The notes: generated by a model not told the origin, from the sequence alone. A stretch of 18,758 nt of DNA from an uncultured Bacilli bacterium (GCA_934101445.1 CAKORQ010000006.1:1-18758); one strand, 5' to 3'. Counted from the stretch's first letter, positions 6,094 through 14,222 are shown. Made by a program: numbers and translations.

Positions 6094-6990
6094 CTACCCA
6101 TTCGTTTCAGTTTTAAAATTTTCAAAACTAATATCATTACCTTTTAAATGCATTACAATAGTACCCTCTTCATCCGTTCGATGAATTGTAACTTTATATT
6201 TATTTAAAATATCTAGGGCTTTTTTAGTTGGATGTCCATATTTATTATCTTTACCAACCATAATAATTCCGTAAGTAGGATTTACCTTTTTTATAAACTC
6301 ATCACTACTAGAATATCGGGAACCATGGTGTCCTACCTTTAATACTTGGCAATCAATATCTTTATTTAATAAATTCTTTTCTACATTACTAGAGGCATCG
6401 CCCATAAATAAAACACAAGTATTATTATAACTCATTTTTAAAACCAAAGAAGTATCATTTAAATCACTAGTATCATTACCAATACTCAATACTTCAAAAT
6501 TAGTATTTTCTAACGTAAACTTATCTCCAATTTTAGGAGTTTGGAAAGTAACTTTATTCTTATCTAACGCATCTAATACATCTTCAAAAGTCTTACTTGT
6601 ACTTATTGCCTCAGGCATATAAAAATTATCTATTTTAAAATTATTAATAATATCATCCATTCCTCCAATATGATCTTCGTGAGCATGAGTACCCACTACG
6701 TATTTAAAATTCTTAACATTTAAAGACTGTAAATATTTAACTAATAGTTTTCCATCGGCATTATTACCGGCATCAATCATCATATTACTATTACCGTCTT
6801 TAATATAAATCGCATCAGCCTGTCCAACATCAATAAAATATACTAAAACCTCACTACTACTAGAATTATTTTCATAACCACTAGTGGTATTATCAGTGTT
6901 TGTCGTAAAATATCCTACTACTAAAACTAATAACCCTAAACAAAAATATATTAATTCTTTTATCTTTTTATTATTCTTTCTTTTAGTCAT
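6094..6990 (-). CDS. Membrane-anchored ComEC/Rec2-like metallo-beta-lactamase protein
   Basis: A 298-residue protein with one N-terminal hydrophobic helix (about 12-28), then a Ser/Asn/Thr linker and an extracellular metallo-beta-lactamase domain (about 46-295). Metal-binding motifs are complete: FIDVGQADA and D73 in MIDAG, H102/H104/D106/H107 in THAHEDHIGG, D198 in MGDAS, H221-H222 in GHHGS, and H253 in YGHPT. This set, especially DVGQADA and GHHGS, is typical of the C-terminal hydrolase domain of the DNA-uptake channel ComEC and its stand-alone relatives. The channel domain is absent, so it is a separate family. Likely activity is extracellular phosphodiester or nucleic-acid hydrolysis, which is inferred. 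It precedes a DUF3006-like gene in a two-gene operon. Confidence 0.9.
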   Translation of the reverse strand: MTKRKNNKKIKELIYFCLGLLVLVVGYFTTNTDNTTSGYENNSSSSEVLVYFIDVGQADAIYIKDGNSNMMIDAGNNADGKLLVKYLQSLNVKNFKYVVGTHAHEDHIGGMDDIINNFKIDNFYMPEAISTSKTFEDVLDALDKNKVTFQTPKIGDKFTLENTNFEVLSIGNDTSDLNDTSLVLKMSYNNTCVLFMGDASSNVEKNLLNKDIDCQVLKVGHHGSRYSSSDEFIKKVNPTYGIIMVGKDNKYGHPTKKALDILNKYKVTIHRTDEEGTIVMHLKGNDISFENFKTETNG

Positions 6991-7012
6991 AACTACCCTA
7001 CTTTCTTAACTT

Positions 7013-7040
7013 ATTTTAACAAAAAATAAATAATTTACAA
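7013..7040 (-). promoter_or_regulatory. Promoter of MBL-DUF3006 operon
   Basis: On the minus strand TTGTAA (7040-7035), 16 bases, then TAAAAT (7018-7013) with TG one base upstream (extended -10). It lies 23 bases before the MBL ATG. Confidence 0.6.
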
Positions 7041-7113
7041 ACATCTTTTCCTTTAAAACCCTTTATTTTCTTAAAAAAGATAATTTTAATTAGAAATAAA
7101 TTTTAAAAAAAGG

Positions 7114-7119
7114 TATAAT
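7114..7119 (+). promoter_or_regulatory. -10 box (TATAAT) of CarD-like gene
   Basis: A perfect TATAAT at 7114-7119, with only a weak -35 (TAGAAA, 7091-7096, 17-bp spacer). A ribosome site GGAGG follows at 7143-7147 before the ATG at 7157. Confidence 0.6.
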
Positions 7120-7156
7120 AGTTATAAGACTTAAAAATCTATGGAGGAATTATAAA

Positions 7157-7648
7157 ATGTATAAAATTAACGATTATGTTATCTATAAAAGAGAGGTTTG
7201 CATTGTAAAAAATTTAAAAAAAATAAATAATCAAGACTATTATACTTTAGAAAATAAAGAAGACTCATCTTTAAAAATAAGTATACCCGTTTCTCAAGAG
7301 CACCAGTTATTAAGAAGTTTAACTACTTTTGAGGAAATATCTAATACTTTAGACCATATAAATGAAATAGCCCCTCTTGATATAAATGAACGTAATTTAG
7401 AAGAACAATATAAATCACTTTTACAAGGTTCTACTATTAAAGATTTAATAAAAATAATTAAAACTGCTTATATAAGAAATGAAATTAGAAAGAGCAATCA
7501 TAAGCCTTTAAGTGATAAAGATACTAATTATCAAGAACTTGCTGAACAGTTTTTATTTAACGAAATTGCTTATGCTATGAATATTAGTTATGATGCTGCT
7601 AAAGAACTTGTTTTTAATAAATTAGTAAATATAGTTGACTTAAAATAA
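7157..7648 (+). CDS. CarD/CdnL-family RNA polymerase-binding regulator
   Basis: A 163-residue cytosolic protein. The N-terminal 60 residues (YKINDYVIYKREVCIVKN, a DYYTLEN strand, and SIPVSQEHQLLRSL) fit the CarD/CdnL/TRCF Tudor-like domain that binds the RNA polymerase beta subunit. The rest is helical, consistent with the CdnL C-terminal domain. The length matches CdnL and excludes Mfd. CdnL-type proteins stabilise the promoter open complex, often at rRNA promoters; this is family knowledge. A perfect -10 and GGAGG lead into the ATG. A weak hairpin (AGAGC/GCTCT at 7726-7738) lies in the 153-nt space downstream. Confidence 0.82.
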   Translation: MYKINDYVIYKREVCIVKNLKKINNQDYYTLENKEDSSLKISIPVSQEHQLLRSLTTFEEISNTLDHINEIAPLDINERNLEEQYKSLLQGSTIKDLIKIIKTAYIRNEIRKSNHKPLSDKDTNYQELAEQFLFNEIAYAMNISYDAAKELVFNKLVNIVDLK

Positions 7649-7801
7649 ATTTCACCCAAAATCTTATTTACTTGTGATATGATAAAAATTACTCGTATGT
7701 GAATGTTTATAAATTATCTTATTTTAGAGCTTTGCTCTTAATTTAAGCATAAACTATTATGTAGGAGAATAATAAAATATACTAGAAGTAAAAGGAACAT
7801 T

Positions 7802-8446
7802 ATGGAAAATACAATTAGCTTATATGAAATATATAATACTTTAGTTGCTTTATCTGAAGAAAAAAATACTATTTGTGCTACCTATGCCAAAAGGTTAGCA
7901 AGAGATTTAGATTTAGAAACTGTGTTATTTAAAAGCATAAAAAACATTTCTAAAAAGGAAATAACCATCTATGTTAAAAGTAAAGATGATATCGGCAATG
8001 ATTATTTATGGCGAGAACTAACTATCGTTCAAAAAGACAATGGTTTTATATCTAAATCGCCAAATACCTTTTTGGAAGTTAATTTATTTAATGCTAATAG
8101 TCATTTACAACAATTATTTAAGAAACTATCTGATATTAAAGAATATATTACTTTTCAACCCTTAAAATTATTTGATACTACTAAGAGTTGTAATATTATT
8201 TTGACTATAGAATGTATTAAAATTAGACAAAATAACAGTGGCTTTATTATAATTCCCTTAGATTTTTATAAGAACAGTAATCTTGAAGATAAATCACGTT
8301 TGGAAATTCTTTTAAAAAGCATCTATGTTTCTAAGAGTTCTCTTCCACAGTGGCTATTAAAAAGACAAGCCGAAGAAAAGACTATAACTTTAGATAATGT
8401 TATAAAAAAATTAAAAAAGGGTTTTAATGATTTTATGACTATGTAA
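7802..8446 (+). CDS. Hypothetical protein
   Basis: A 214-residue soluble protein that I do not recognise. It begins with a helical segment (SLYEIYNTLVALSEEKNTICATYAKRLARDL), has a mixed beta-rich middle with Lys/Asn-rich loops, and ends with a basic helix (KRQAEEKTITLDNVIKKLKKGFNDF). No signal peptide, membrane helix or catalytic motif is evident. AAAGGA (7791-7797 region) precedes the ATG at 7802; an additional AGGAG at 7763-7767 is too far to serve it. Codon use matches its neighbours. It is probably transcribed separately or by read-through from the CarD-like gene. Confidence 0.72.
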   Translation: MENTISLYEIYNTLVALSEEKNTICATYAKRLARDLDLETVLFKSIKNISKKEITIYVKSKDDIGNDYLWRELTIVQKDNGFISKSPNTFLEVNLFNANSHLQQLFKKLSDIKEYITFQPLKLFDTTKSCNIILTIECIKIRQNNSGFIIIPLDFYKNSNLEDKSRLEILLKSIYVSKSSLPQWLLKRQAEEKTITLDNVIKKLKKGFNDFMTM

Positions 8447-8476
8447 TATTATCTTGGGGATAAAGATTAGTATTTT

Positions 8477-8518
8477 AATGAGACGAGTTACTTTAAATTA
8501 AAGGATACTCGTCTTATT
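8477..8518. terminator. Long hairpin, possible terminator
   Basis: AATGAGACGAGT (8477-8488) pairs with ACTCGTCTTATT (8507-8518), 12 bp with one G-U. There is no clean T tract afterwards; instead TATAAT follows at 8522-8527. It may terminate the upstream gene or act in the leader of the ATPase gene. Confidence 0.5.
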
Positions 8519-8576
8519 CGTTATAATTATATTCATAACCAACTTTCTCGGTTCATACTATTAAATGGGTGCGTGT

Positions 8577-11078
8577 ATGAACGGATTAACAAATAAAGAA
8601 GTGCTACAAAGTCGTAATAAATATGGGAGTAATACTTTAACGAAAGTAAAAAAGAAAACTTTATTATCTCTTATCTTAGAATCTTTAGGCGATCCTATTA
8701 TAAAAATTCTCATCATTGTCTTAGTATTTAAGATTATTTTTTTATTTAAAAATAATGATTGGTTTGAAACCATAGGCATTTTAATAGCCATTATTTTAGC
8801 CTCTACTATTGGCTCTTTTGCCGAATATGGTAGTGAAGAAGCCTTTAATCGTTTAGAAGAAGAGGCTAGTAAAAAGAAATGTACGGTTTTCCGAAATGGT
8901 GAGTTAGATACTATTAGTGTAACCGAGGTTGTCGTTGGCGATATAGTCTTAATTTCCAGTGGTAACTCTATACCCGCCGATGGCTATATAATTGAAGGAA
9001 AACTTACGGTAAATGAGGCCAATATTAATGGGGAAACCCAAGATAAAGAAAAAAATCGGGGTGAGTATGTTTATTCTTCAAACATTTGTTATGAAGGCGA
9101 AGCCAAAATGAAAGTTGATAAGGTTGGCGATAACACTTTAATTGGCGGCTTGGCTAAGGATATTCAAATTCCGCCCGTAATCAGCCCTTTAAAATCCCGT
9201 CTTACGCATTTAGCCAAAATAATAAGTATCTTTGGTTATCTAGGTGCCTTAATAGTGGCCATCGTCTACTTATTAACAACTAAAAACTTTAGTATCAATA
9301 ATATCCTCTATTCCTTAACTTTAAGCATGACCGTTATTGTTGTAACCGTACCAGAAGGCCTACCGCTTATGGTAACATTAGTCCTATCATCTAATATGAA
9401 AAGGATGTTAAAAGATAATGTCTTAGTGCGTAAACTTATTGGCATTGAAACTAGTGGTAATATTAATTGCTTACTAACTGATAAAACCGGTACTTTAACT
9501 GAGGGTAATTTAAAAGTTACTAATATAATAACACCATTAAATCAAAAAATAACTGCTTTATCTCAGTTATCATTAAAACTCCAGACAGAAATAACTAATA
9601 ATCTTTTTTATAATAATTCTTCCTTTTATAATAGTGATAACGTAATAACCGGTGGTAATCAAACTGATAAGGCTATTTTAAAATATATTGGTAAACCTGA
9701 TACTAAACATAAAATTATATCGAAAAAACTTTTTAACAGTAAAGATAAATATAGTTCTGTGACTTTAGATAATGATATAACTTATTATAAAGGGGCTAAA
9801 GAAGTATTACTAGATAAATGTCTATATTATTTAGATAATACTGGTAATCGTAAAATTCTACTTAATAAAGAGGCTATAAGTAAAAATATTGATAATGAAG
9901 CTACTACTGGTTCCCGAATAATCTTTTTAACCTTGAAAGATAAACATAGTACCTCTCATACCTATCTAGGGTATTTAGTTATTAAAGATACTATTCGTAA
10001 GACTACCGTTCCTTCTATTAATATTTTACATAATGCTGGTATTAATGTCATTATGATTACGGGGGATAATATTAATACGGCTACTTCTATTGCTAAAGAA
10101 TCCGGAATTATTACTAGTAAAAATGATTTAGCCTTAACCAGTAAAGAATTTAATAGTTTATCCGATGAAGAAATAAGTAATCTTTATAGTCAAATAAAAG
10201 TTATTGCTAGAGCCCTTCCTAAAGATAAAAGTCGTCTTGTTAAAATTCTCCAAAGTATGGATTTAGTCGTTGGGATGACTGGAGATGGGATAAATGATGC
10301 TGGTGCCTTGAAGGCTGCTGATGTTGGGTTTGCAATGGGTTCTGGTACAGAGGTAGCCAAAGAGGCTAGTGATATAATAATTCTTGATGATAATATTAAG
10401 TCTATTACAAAAGCTATCCTTTTTGGGCGGACTATTTTTAAAAGTATTCGTAAATTTATAATATTTCAATTAACCGTTAATATTTGTGCAATGCTAATGG
10501 CGATAATTGGTCCCATATTTGCTATAACTACCCCCGTTACGGTTATTCAAATGCTTTGGATAAATATGATAATGGATACTTTGGCTGGAATTGCTTTTGC
10601 TAGTGAACCTCCCCTTTTTGAATATATGTTAGAAGCCCCTAAGACTAAAGATATTTCGATAATTAATAGTTATATGTTTAAAGAAATTTTATTTACTGGT
10701 CTTTATACTTCCTTACTCGGTATTTTCTTTCTTAAATCGGATTTTATTTATAACTTTATCCGTTATTCTAGCGATTATCGTTATCTTTATACCGCCTACT
10801 TTGCCTTCTTTATTTTTTCTGCCCTTTTTAATGCTTTAAATGCCCGTACTACGCGTTTAAATATCCTAGCCAATATAACTAAAAATAAACCCTTTATCTT
10901 CATCTTTACCGGTATTACCATTGTTCAGATTTATTTAATTTACTTTGGTGGCGACTTATTTAGAACTTATGGTTTAAATGGTAAAGAACTTATATTTGTA
11001 ATTCTTTTATCTTTAAGCGTTATACCTTTTGATTGGTTAAGAAAAATATTAATTTCCAAAGATAGTAAAAAATTATAA
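8577..11078 (+). CDS. Calcium-translocating P-type ATPase, PMCA/P2B-like
   Basis: An 833-residue membrane ATPase that exports Ca2+ using ATP. In order: cytoplasmic GLTNKEV start, paired TM helices, A domain, M4 with VPEGLP (E260), phosphorylation motif DKTGTLT (D302), N domain with KGAKE, MITGDN, hinge TGDGIND (from T568), and M5-M10 with WINMIMD (N663, D667). E260, N663 and D667 correspond to Ca2+ site II of SERCA/PMCA, so transport should be intact. An oddity: the A-domain TGES loop reads NGETQ, keeping the essential Glu but losing Thr, and the nearby SGT segment reads SSN. An ATG at 8565 is in frame, but GGGTG (8567-8571) precedes the ATG at 8577 and family homology begins there. Confidence 0.93.
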   Translation: MNGLTNKEVLQSRNKYGSNTLTKVKKKTLLSLILESLGDPIIKILIIVLVFKIIFLFKNNDWFETIGILIAIILASTIGSFAEYGSEEAFNRLEEEASKKKCTVFRNGELDTISVTEVVVGDIVLISSGNSIPADGYIIEGKLTVNEANINGETQDKEKNRGEYVYSSNICYEGEAKMKVDKVGDNTLIGGLAKDIQIPPVISPLKSRLTHLAKIISIFGYLGALIVAIVYLLTTKNFSINNILYSLTLSMTVIVVTVPEGLPLMVTLVLSSNMKRMLKDNVLVRKLIGIETSGNINCLLTDKTGTLTEGNLKVTNIITPLNQKITALSQLSLKLQTEITNNLFYNNSSFYNSDNVITGGNQTDKAILKYIGKPDTKHKIISKKLFNSKDKYSSVTLDNDITYYKGAKEVLLDKCLYYLDNTGNRKILLNKEAISKNIDNEATTGSRIIFLTLKDKHSTSHTYLGYLVIKDTIRKTTVPSINILHNAGINVIMITGDNINTATSIAKESGIITSKNDLALTSKEFNSLSDEEISNLYSQIKVIARALPKDKSRLVKILQSMDLVVGMTGDGINDAGALKAADVGFAMGSGTEVAKEASDIIILDDNIKSITKAILFGRTIFKSIRKFIIFQLTVNICAMLMAIIGPIFAITTPVTVIQMLWINMIMDTLAGIAFASEPPLFEYMLEAPKTKDISIINSYMFKEILFTGLYTSLLGIFFLKSDFIYNFIRYSSDYRYLYTAYFAFFIFSALFNALNARTTRLNILANITKNKPFIFIFTGITIVQIYLIYFGGDLFRTYGLNGKELIFVILLSLSVIPFDWLRKILISKDSKKL

Positions 11079-11107
11079 TTGTAATTTTATAAATATTATG
11101 TTAGAGT
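11079..11107 (+). promoter_or_regulatory. Possible promoter upstream of gene 11132
   Basis: TTGTAA (11079-11084), 17 bases, TAGAGT (11102-11107) with TG one base upstream. No terminator separates the ATPase gene from the next gene, so co-transcription is also possible. Confidence 0.42.
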
Positions 11108-11131
11108 ACAACTTATAGAGGTGAATTTACA

Positions 11132-11803
11132 ATGAAGCAAATCCAATTAGCAAGTTACGACACCTTAGAAAGTGCCGTATATACTTTATTAGCCGCTAAG
11201 GCCAGAGGCCAACATGTATGGTGTGAGTTTAATGAACATAAACTTTATTCTGATAATGTAACCATGGACAGTGCTTATCTAGAAGTAGCTGGCCGTACTA
11301 AAAAAGAATATGATCAACAATTATTAGAAAGACTAGAACAATTTAAAAAAGCTAGGCAAGAAGCAAAGTTAGAAGAAGGCCATGAAGCCCAATTAGTTTT
11401 GGAAAGTAAGAAAAAATGTACCTTACCAATTACTCAGGAATTAGTTATTGCTGGCTTGAAATTTATTGCTGAAAATCAAACTATTTCCCAGGAAGAATTA
11501 AGAGCAGGCCTTTTAGAATTAGGGTGCAATTTTACTCTTGAAGATATTGAAAATCAAATTACAACGCCTGAAACTAATTTATTTACCGGAATGAGTCGAG
11601 GTGATTTGGCTTACGGGGCTTCCGTAATTGCTAATGCTCGTAAAAATTTTCTTAGTCGGGCTTATGTTAGTGAGAAATTTTTAAGCGTTGATAATAATAC
11701 TTCTATTTATAACTATATTCGCATTGTTACTGGCGATAAGACCTATACCAAGGATAAAGTTACTTCCATGAATATAGAACCTAAACTTAGTAAAAAATTA
11801 TAA
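11132..11803 (+). CDS. Hypothetical protein with helical C-terminal domain
   Basis: A 223-residue soluble protein of unknown function. An N-terminal domain (1-55) starting QLASYDTLESAVYTLLAAKARGQHVWCEFNEHKLYSD resembles a small alpha/beta fold. Next come a charged helix (KKEYDQQLLERLEQFKKARQEAKLEE, likely coiled coil) and a helical part with ELVIAGLKFIAENQTISQEELRAGLLELGCNFTLEDIENQI. GAGGTG (11117-11122) precedes the ATG. Codons are somewhat richer in G/C than in neighbouring hypotheticals, suggesting decent expression. It lies 53 nt after the Ca2+ ATPase, without visible functional connection. Confidence 0.75.
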   Translation: MKQIQLASYDTLESAVYTLLAAKARGQHVWCEFNEHKLYSDNVTMDSAYLEVAGRTKKEYDQQLLERLEQFKKARQEAKLEEGHEAQLVLESKKKCTLPITQELVIAGLKFIAENQTISQEELRAGLLELGCNFTLEDIENQITTPETNLFTGMSRGDLAYGASVIANARKNFLSRAYVSEKFLSVDNNTSIYNYIRIVTGDKTYTKDKVTSMNIEPKLSKKL

Positions 11804-11809
11804 TCATAA

Positions 11810-11843
11810 AAAAATATCTACTCCCTTTCGAATAGATATTTTT
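11810..11843. terminator. Bidirectional intrinsic terminator
   Basis: AAAAATATCTA (11810-11820) pairs with TAGATATTTTT (11833-11843), giving a T tract on both strands. It serves the convergent genes ending at 11803 and 11847. Confidence 0.85.
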
Positions 11844-11846
11844 AAA

Positions 11847-12809
11847 TTAATCAATATTACTTACCGGTTCACTAGATACCCAATAATAATTACCATCACT
11901 ATTTAACTTATAAGTATGTTTAAAACTCTTCATATACTTTAATATCTCATTAACTTCGACACTATAATTATCGGCTTCTTTAAAATTATAAGTAGTTACT
12001 TTATTAGTAATATCATCATCATTATAGAAATTATACTTTATATAATCATCTTGGCTACCTTCGGCAACACCGATAATGAACTTATCATAAATATATAATT
12101 CATCTCCGTATTTTACCGCTTTTACTAAAGTATCTTTAGTAAGTACATCTGGACCACCATAACCACAACTACTATCATAACTAAGGTAAGTATCATTACT
12201 TAATACTACTTGTCCACAAGTATCATCAGTTTTTAATGAAGTACTATTAACATAACTATATTTTTTAGGTAAATTACTACTTTCGTTAAAAAACTTAATA
12301 TTATTATTTTTAACTTCTTCTAAGTCATAATATCCAACTAAATCACCACTACTAGCGTTTTTGCCTTGCATACTAATACAATCATTATAAATAGAACTTA
12401 AACTAGTACTACCACTATTTTTTAACATCGCACATACTTCTTTATAATCTAAGTTAGAAAAACTTTTTCTGGCTAATCCATTTAAATCAGCACTTAATTT
12501 TTTTTGATCACTTAAAGTACTATAAGTAACTTTATTCGTGGTATGAAAATTAGTCTTTCTTCCCCATAAATTCGTTACAGTCTTATCATCTAGACTTAAA
12601 GTCTCTTCTTTAGGGGTATTATCTGTGTTATTATCCTTAGATTCACTATTGTTATTTAGGTTATTATTCTTATTAGTATCATTAACTTGAGTATCATTTT
12701 TACTACTATTATATTTACCCTTAAATAATAAGTAACCTCCAACAGTACCTAGACTAAATGTAACAATAATTACTAAAATAATAATTGCTATCTTACTACT
12801 TTTTTTCAT
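11847..12809 (-). CDS. Membrane-anchored extracellular hypothetical protein
   Basis: A 320-residue protein with one N-terminal membrane anchor (about residues 7-29, preceded by KKSSK, so the C-terminus is outside). A low-complexity Asn/Asp/Ser/Lys linker covers about 33-70, and a Tyr/Ser-rich extracellular domain about 71-320. Four cysteines (VCAM, DCIS, TCGQ, SCGY) could form disulfides. There is no lipobox, so it is not a lipoprotein. The end (SFKHTYKLNSDGNYYWVSSEP) resembles terminal strands of other uncharacterised surface proteins in low-GC gut Firmicutes. A GAGGAG ribosome site precedes the ATG. It is divergent from the pseudopilin operon. Function is unknown. Confidence 0.75.
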   Translation of the reverse strand: MKKSSKIAIIILVIIVTFSLGTVGGYLLFKGKYNSSKNDTQVNDTNKNNNLNNNSESKDNNTDNTPKEETLSLDDKTVTNLWGRKTNFHTTNKVTYSTLSDQKKLSADLNGLARKSFSNLDYKEVCAMLKNSGSTSLSSIYNDCISMQGKNASSGDLVGYYDLEEVKNNNIKFFNESSNLPKKYSYVNSTSLKTDDTCGQVVLSNDTYLSYDSSCGYGGPDVLTKDTLVKAVKYGDELYIYDKFIIGVAEGSQDDYIKYNFYNDDDITNKVTTYNFKEADNYSVEVNEILKYMKSFKHTYKLNSDGNYYWVSSEPVSNID

Positions 12810-12833
12810 TACTCCTCTATCCTTTCCATAATA

Positions 12834-12842
12834 ATAATACCA
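12834..12842 (-). promoter_or_regulatory. Extended -10 promoter of gene 11847-12809
   Basis: On the minus strand TG (12842-12841), one base, TATTAT (12839-12834). No convincing -35 is seen, which is common for extended -10 promoters. Confidence 0.5.
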
Positions 12843-12890
12843 TATAATTATGGAAATAGATATTTATATTAACTGTCCCCAGATACTTAC

Positions 12891-12919
12891 TTTTTTTTTT
12901 ACTTAAAATATGCTATTCT
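12891..12919 (+). promoter_or_regulatory. Promoter of pseudopilin operon with T10 tract
   Basis: An extended -10 TGC-TATTCT (12911-12919) is preceded by an uninterrupted run of ten T (12891-12900). The -35 position falls in the T run, so promoter strength may depend on the length of the tract. A ribosome site AAGGA (12932-12936) leads to the ATG at 12943. Confidence 0.55.
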
Positions 12920-12942
12920 ATTATTAGAGATAAGGATAATTT

Positions 12943-13653
12943 ATGAAGAAGAAAAAAGGATTTATGTTTGTCGAAACTATTATGGTTATGACTATACTTA
13001 CAACTACTTTATTATCTATATATATAACATTTTCCCGAGTTTTATTAAATGAAAAAAGAAGGGCCATGTTTGATGATACTAGTTATCTTTATCGTACTTA
13101 TTTAATTGAAGATTACCTTTCTTCTTTAAAAATAAGCGATTATATTAAAACTTATTTAGTCGATGCTAATCAAAGAATTATTAGTATTCGTGCCTTCGAT
13201 GGTTCTTTATATGATTCTACTAAAGTTAATGTAGCTGGTTCTTTAGAAAAAAGTAAACAATTATTTAGCTCTAAAGTCTTGAACCAGGAATTAAAACCTA
13301 ATATGTTTAATATCGCTAATATCTATGTTACTTATTATAATGTTAATGATTTAAAAGCCTGTATCAATAAAAGTGGTCGTAGTATTTGTAATGGCAATGC
13401 TAGTATGCAAAACTTAAATAATATTCAAAATACTAACGCTTATCTTTATATTAGATCATTATCAGGTACCGGAGATGGCTATCGTTTAATAGTAGAATAT
13501 CAAGATACATACGTCGACTATTCAAAAAGCCGTAACAAACAAGCAAATGGCAGTTGTCCTAGCAACTATACTCTAAAGGATAATAAGTGCTATAGAATGG
13601 TCCGTAAAAGTTTCTTTAATAGTGTTAAATTATATACGGAGGATCTAAAATGA
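12943..13653 (+). CDS. Pseudopilin-like protein with prepilin N-terminus
   Basis: A 236-residue protein with a type IV prepilin signal: four Lys, then G6 followed by FMFVE, placing Glu at +5 of the mature protein, and a hydrophobic helix (about 7-30). Prepilin peptidase would cut after G6. Phe at +1 and E11 are canonical. The C-terminal region has cysteine pairs and a CPSNYTLKDNKCY segment that may be a disulfide loop. It is likely a minor pseudopilin of a type IV pilus or competence (Com) system. Its stop overlaps the next gene by 4 nt (ATGA), and both are prepilins. No assembly ATPase, platform protein or peptidase is present in the window. Confidence 0.82.
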   Translation: MKKKKGFMFVETIMVMTILTTTLLSIYITFSRVLLNEKRRAMFDDTSYLYRTYLIEDYLSSLKISDYIKTYLVDANQRIISIRAFDGSLYDSTKVNVAGSLEKSKQLFSSKVLNQELKPNMFNIANIYVTYYNVNDLKACINKSGRSICNGNASMQNLNNIQNTNAYLYIRSLSGTGDGYRLIVEYQDTYVDYSKSRNKQANGSCPSNYTLKDNKCYRMVRKSFFNSVKLYTEDLK

Positions 13654-14222
13654 ATAAAAAAGGTATGACTTTAATGGAAGTTTTAGTAAGTTTAGTCTTA
13701 ATATCAATAGTTATGATCTTTGTCGTTAATTTATTATCTGATTTAAAAAACGAAGGTATCCTAAGTAATAAACGTAATGAAGATACTTTAACGAGAGCCT
13801 CACTAATAAATGTCATCGAAGCCGATTTAATTGATAGTACTAATTATTTAGTTACCTTCAAGAAGAACTGTAATCAAAAAGATAGTCGCAGTACTAATAC
13901 CTGTTATGAATTTGTTTATAAAGATAATACTTCAAAATATTTATATGTTTCTGATACTTTTATTGCTTATGGTCCAACTAATTATATGGAAAAGTGGGAT
14001 TTAAACTATGGTACCTATGATGTTGATAATATTACTATAAATTATGTTGGCGGCAGATCGGGCTCCCATGAACCTTCGGCCTTAGCCATTCACATCCCCA
14101 TTAATGGTGTTGATGCTTCGGCTAAAAATAAATTTGATATCGAATTAACTGCCCTTAGCACCGTTGGTCGCTTTAGTTATGCTATATGTAACGGTGGTTC
14201 CTGCACAGAACAAACGGGTTAA
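13650..14222 (+). CDS. Pseudopilin-like protein with canonical prepilin N-terminus
   Basis: A 190-residue protein with a strong class III signal: MNKKG5 followed by MTLMEV, Glu at +5 (E10), then the helix LVSLVLISIVMIFVVNLL. This matches GspJ/ComG-type minor pseudopilins. The globular part has two Cys pairs (CNQ/TCYE and ICNGGSC). GGAGG in the end of the upstream gene and a 4-nt ATGA overlap give translational coupling, so the two proteins are probably made together and may interact in a pilus tip. The stop codon overlaps tail to tail with the minus-strand helicase gene, leaving no room for a terminator. Confidence 0.85.
   Translation: MNKKGMTLMEVLVSLVLISIVMIFVVNLLSDLKNEGILSNKRNEDTLTRASLINVIEADLIDSTNYLVTFKKNCNQKDSRSTNTCYEFVYKDNTSKYLYVSDTFIAYGPTNYMEKWDLNYGTYDVDNITINYVGGRSGSHEPSALAIHIPINGVDASAKNKFDIELTALSTVGRFSYAICNGGSCTEQTG

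Noticed and set aside
10263..10469. Minus-strand ORF opposite the P-type ATPase hinge region
   Set aside because: It is antisense to the conserved TGDGIND region and explained by that coding sequence.
12943..14222. Phage tail or mobile-element origin for the two small genes
   Set aside because: Both have clear prepilin signals with G and E+5, and no phage or transposase genes are near.
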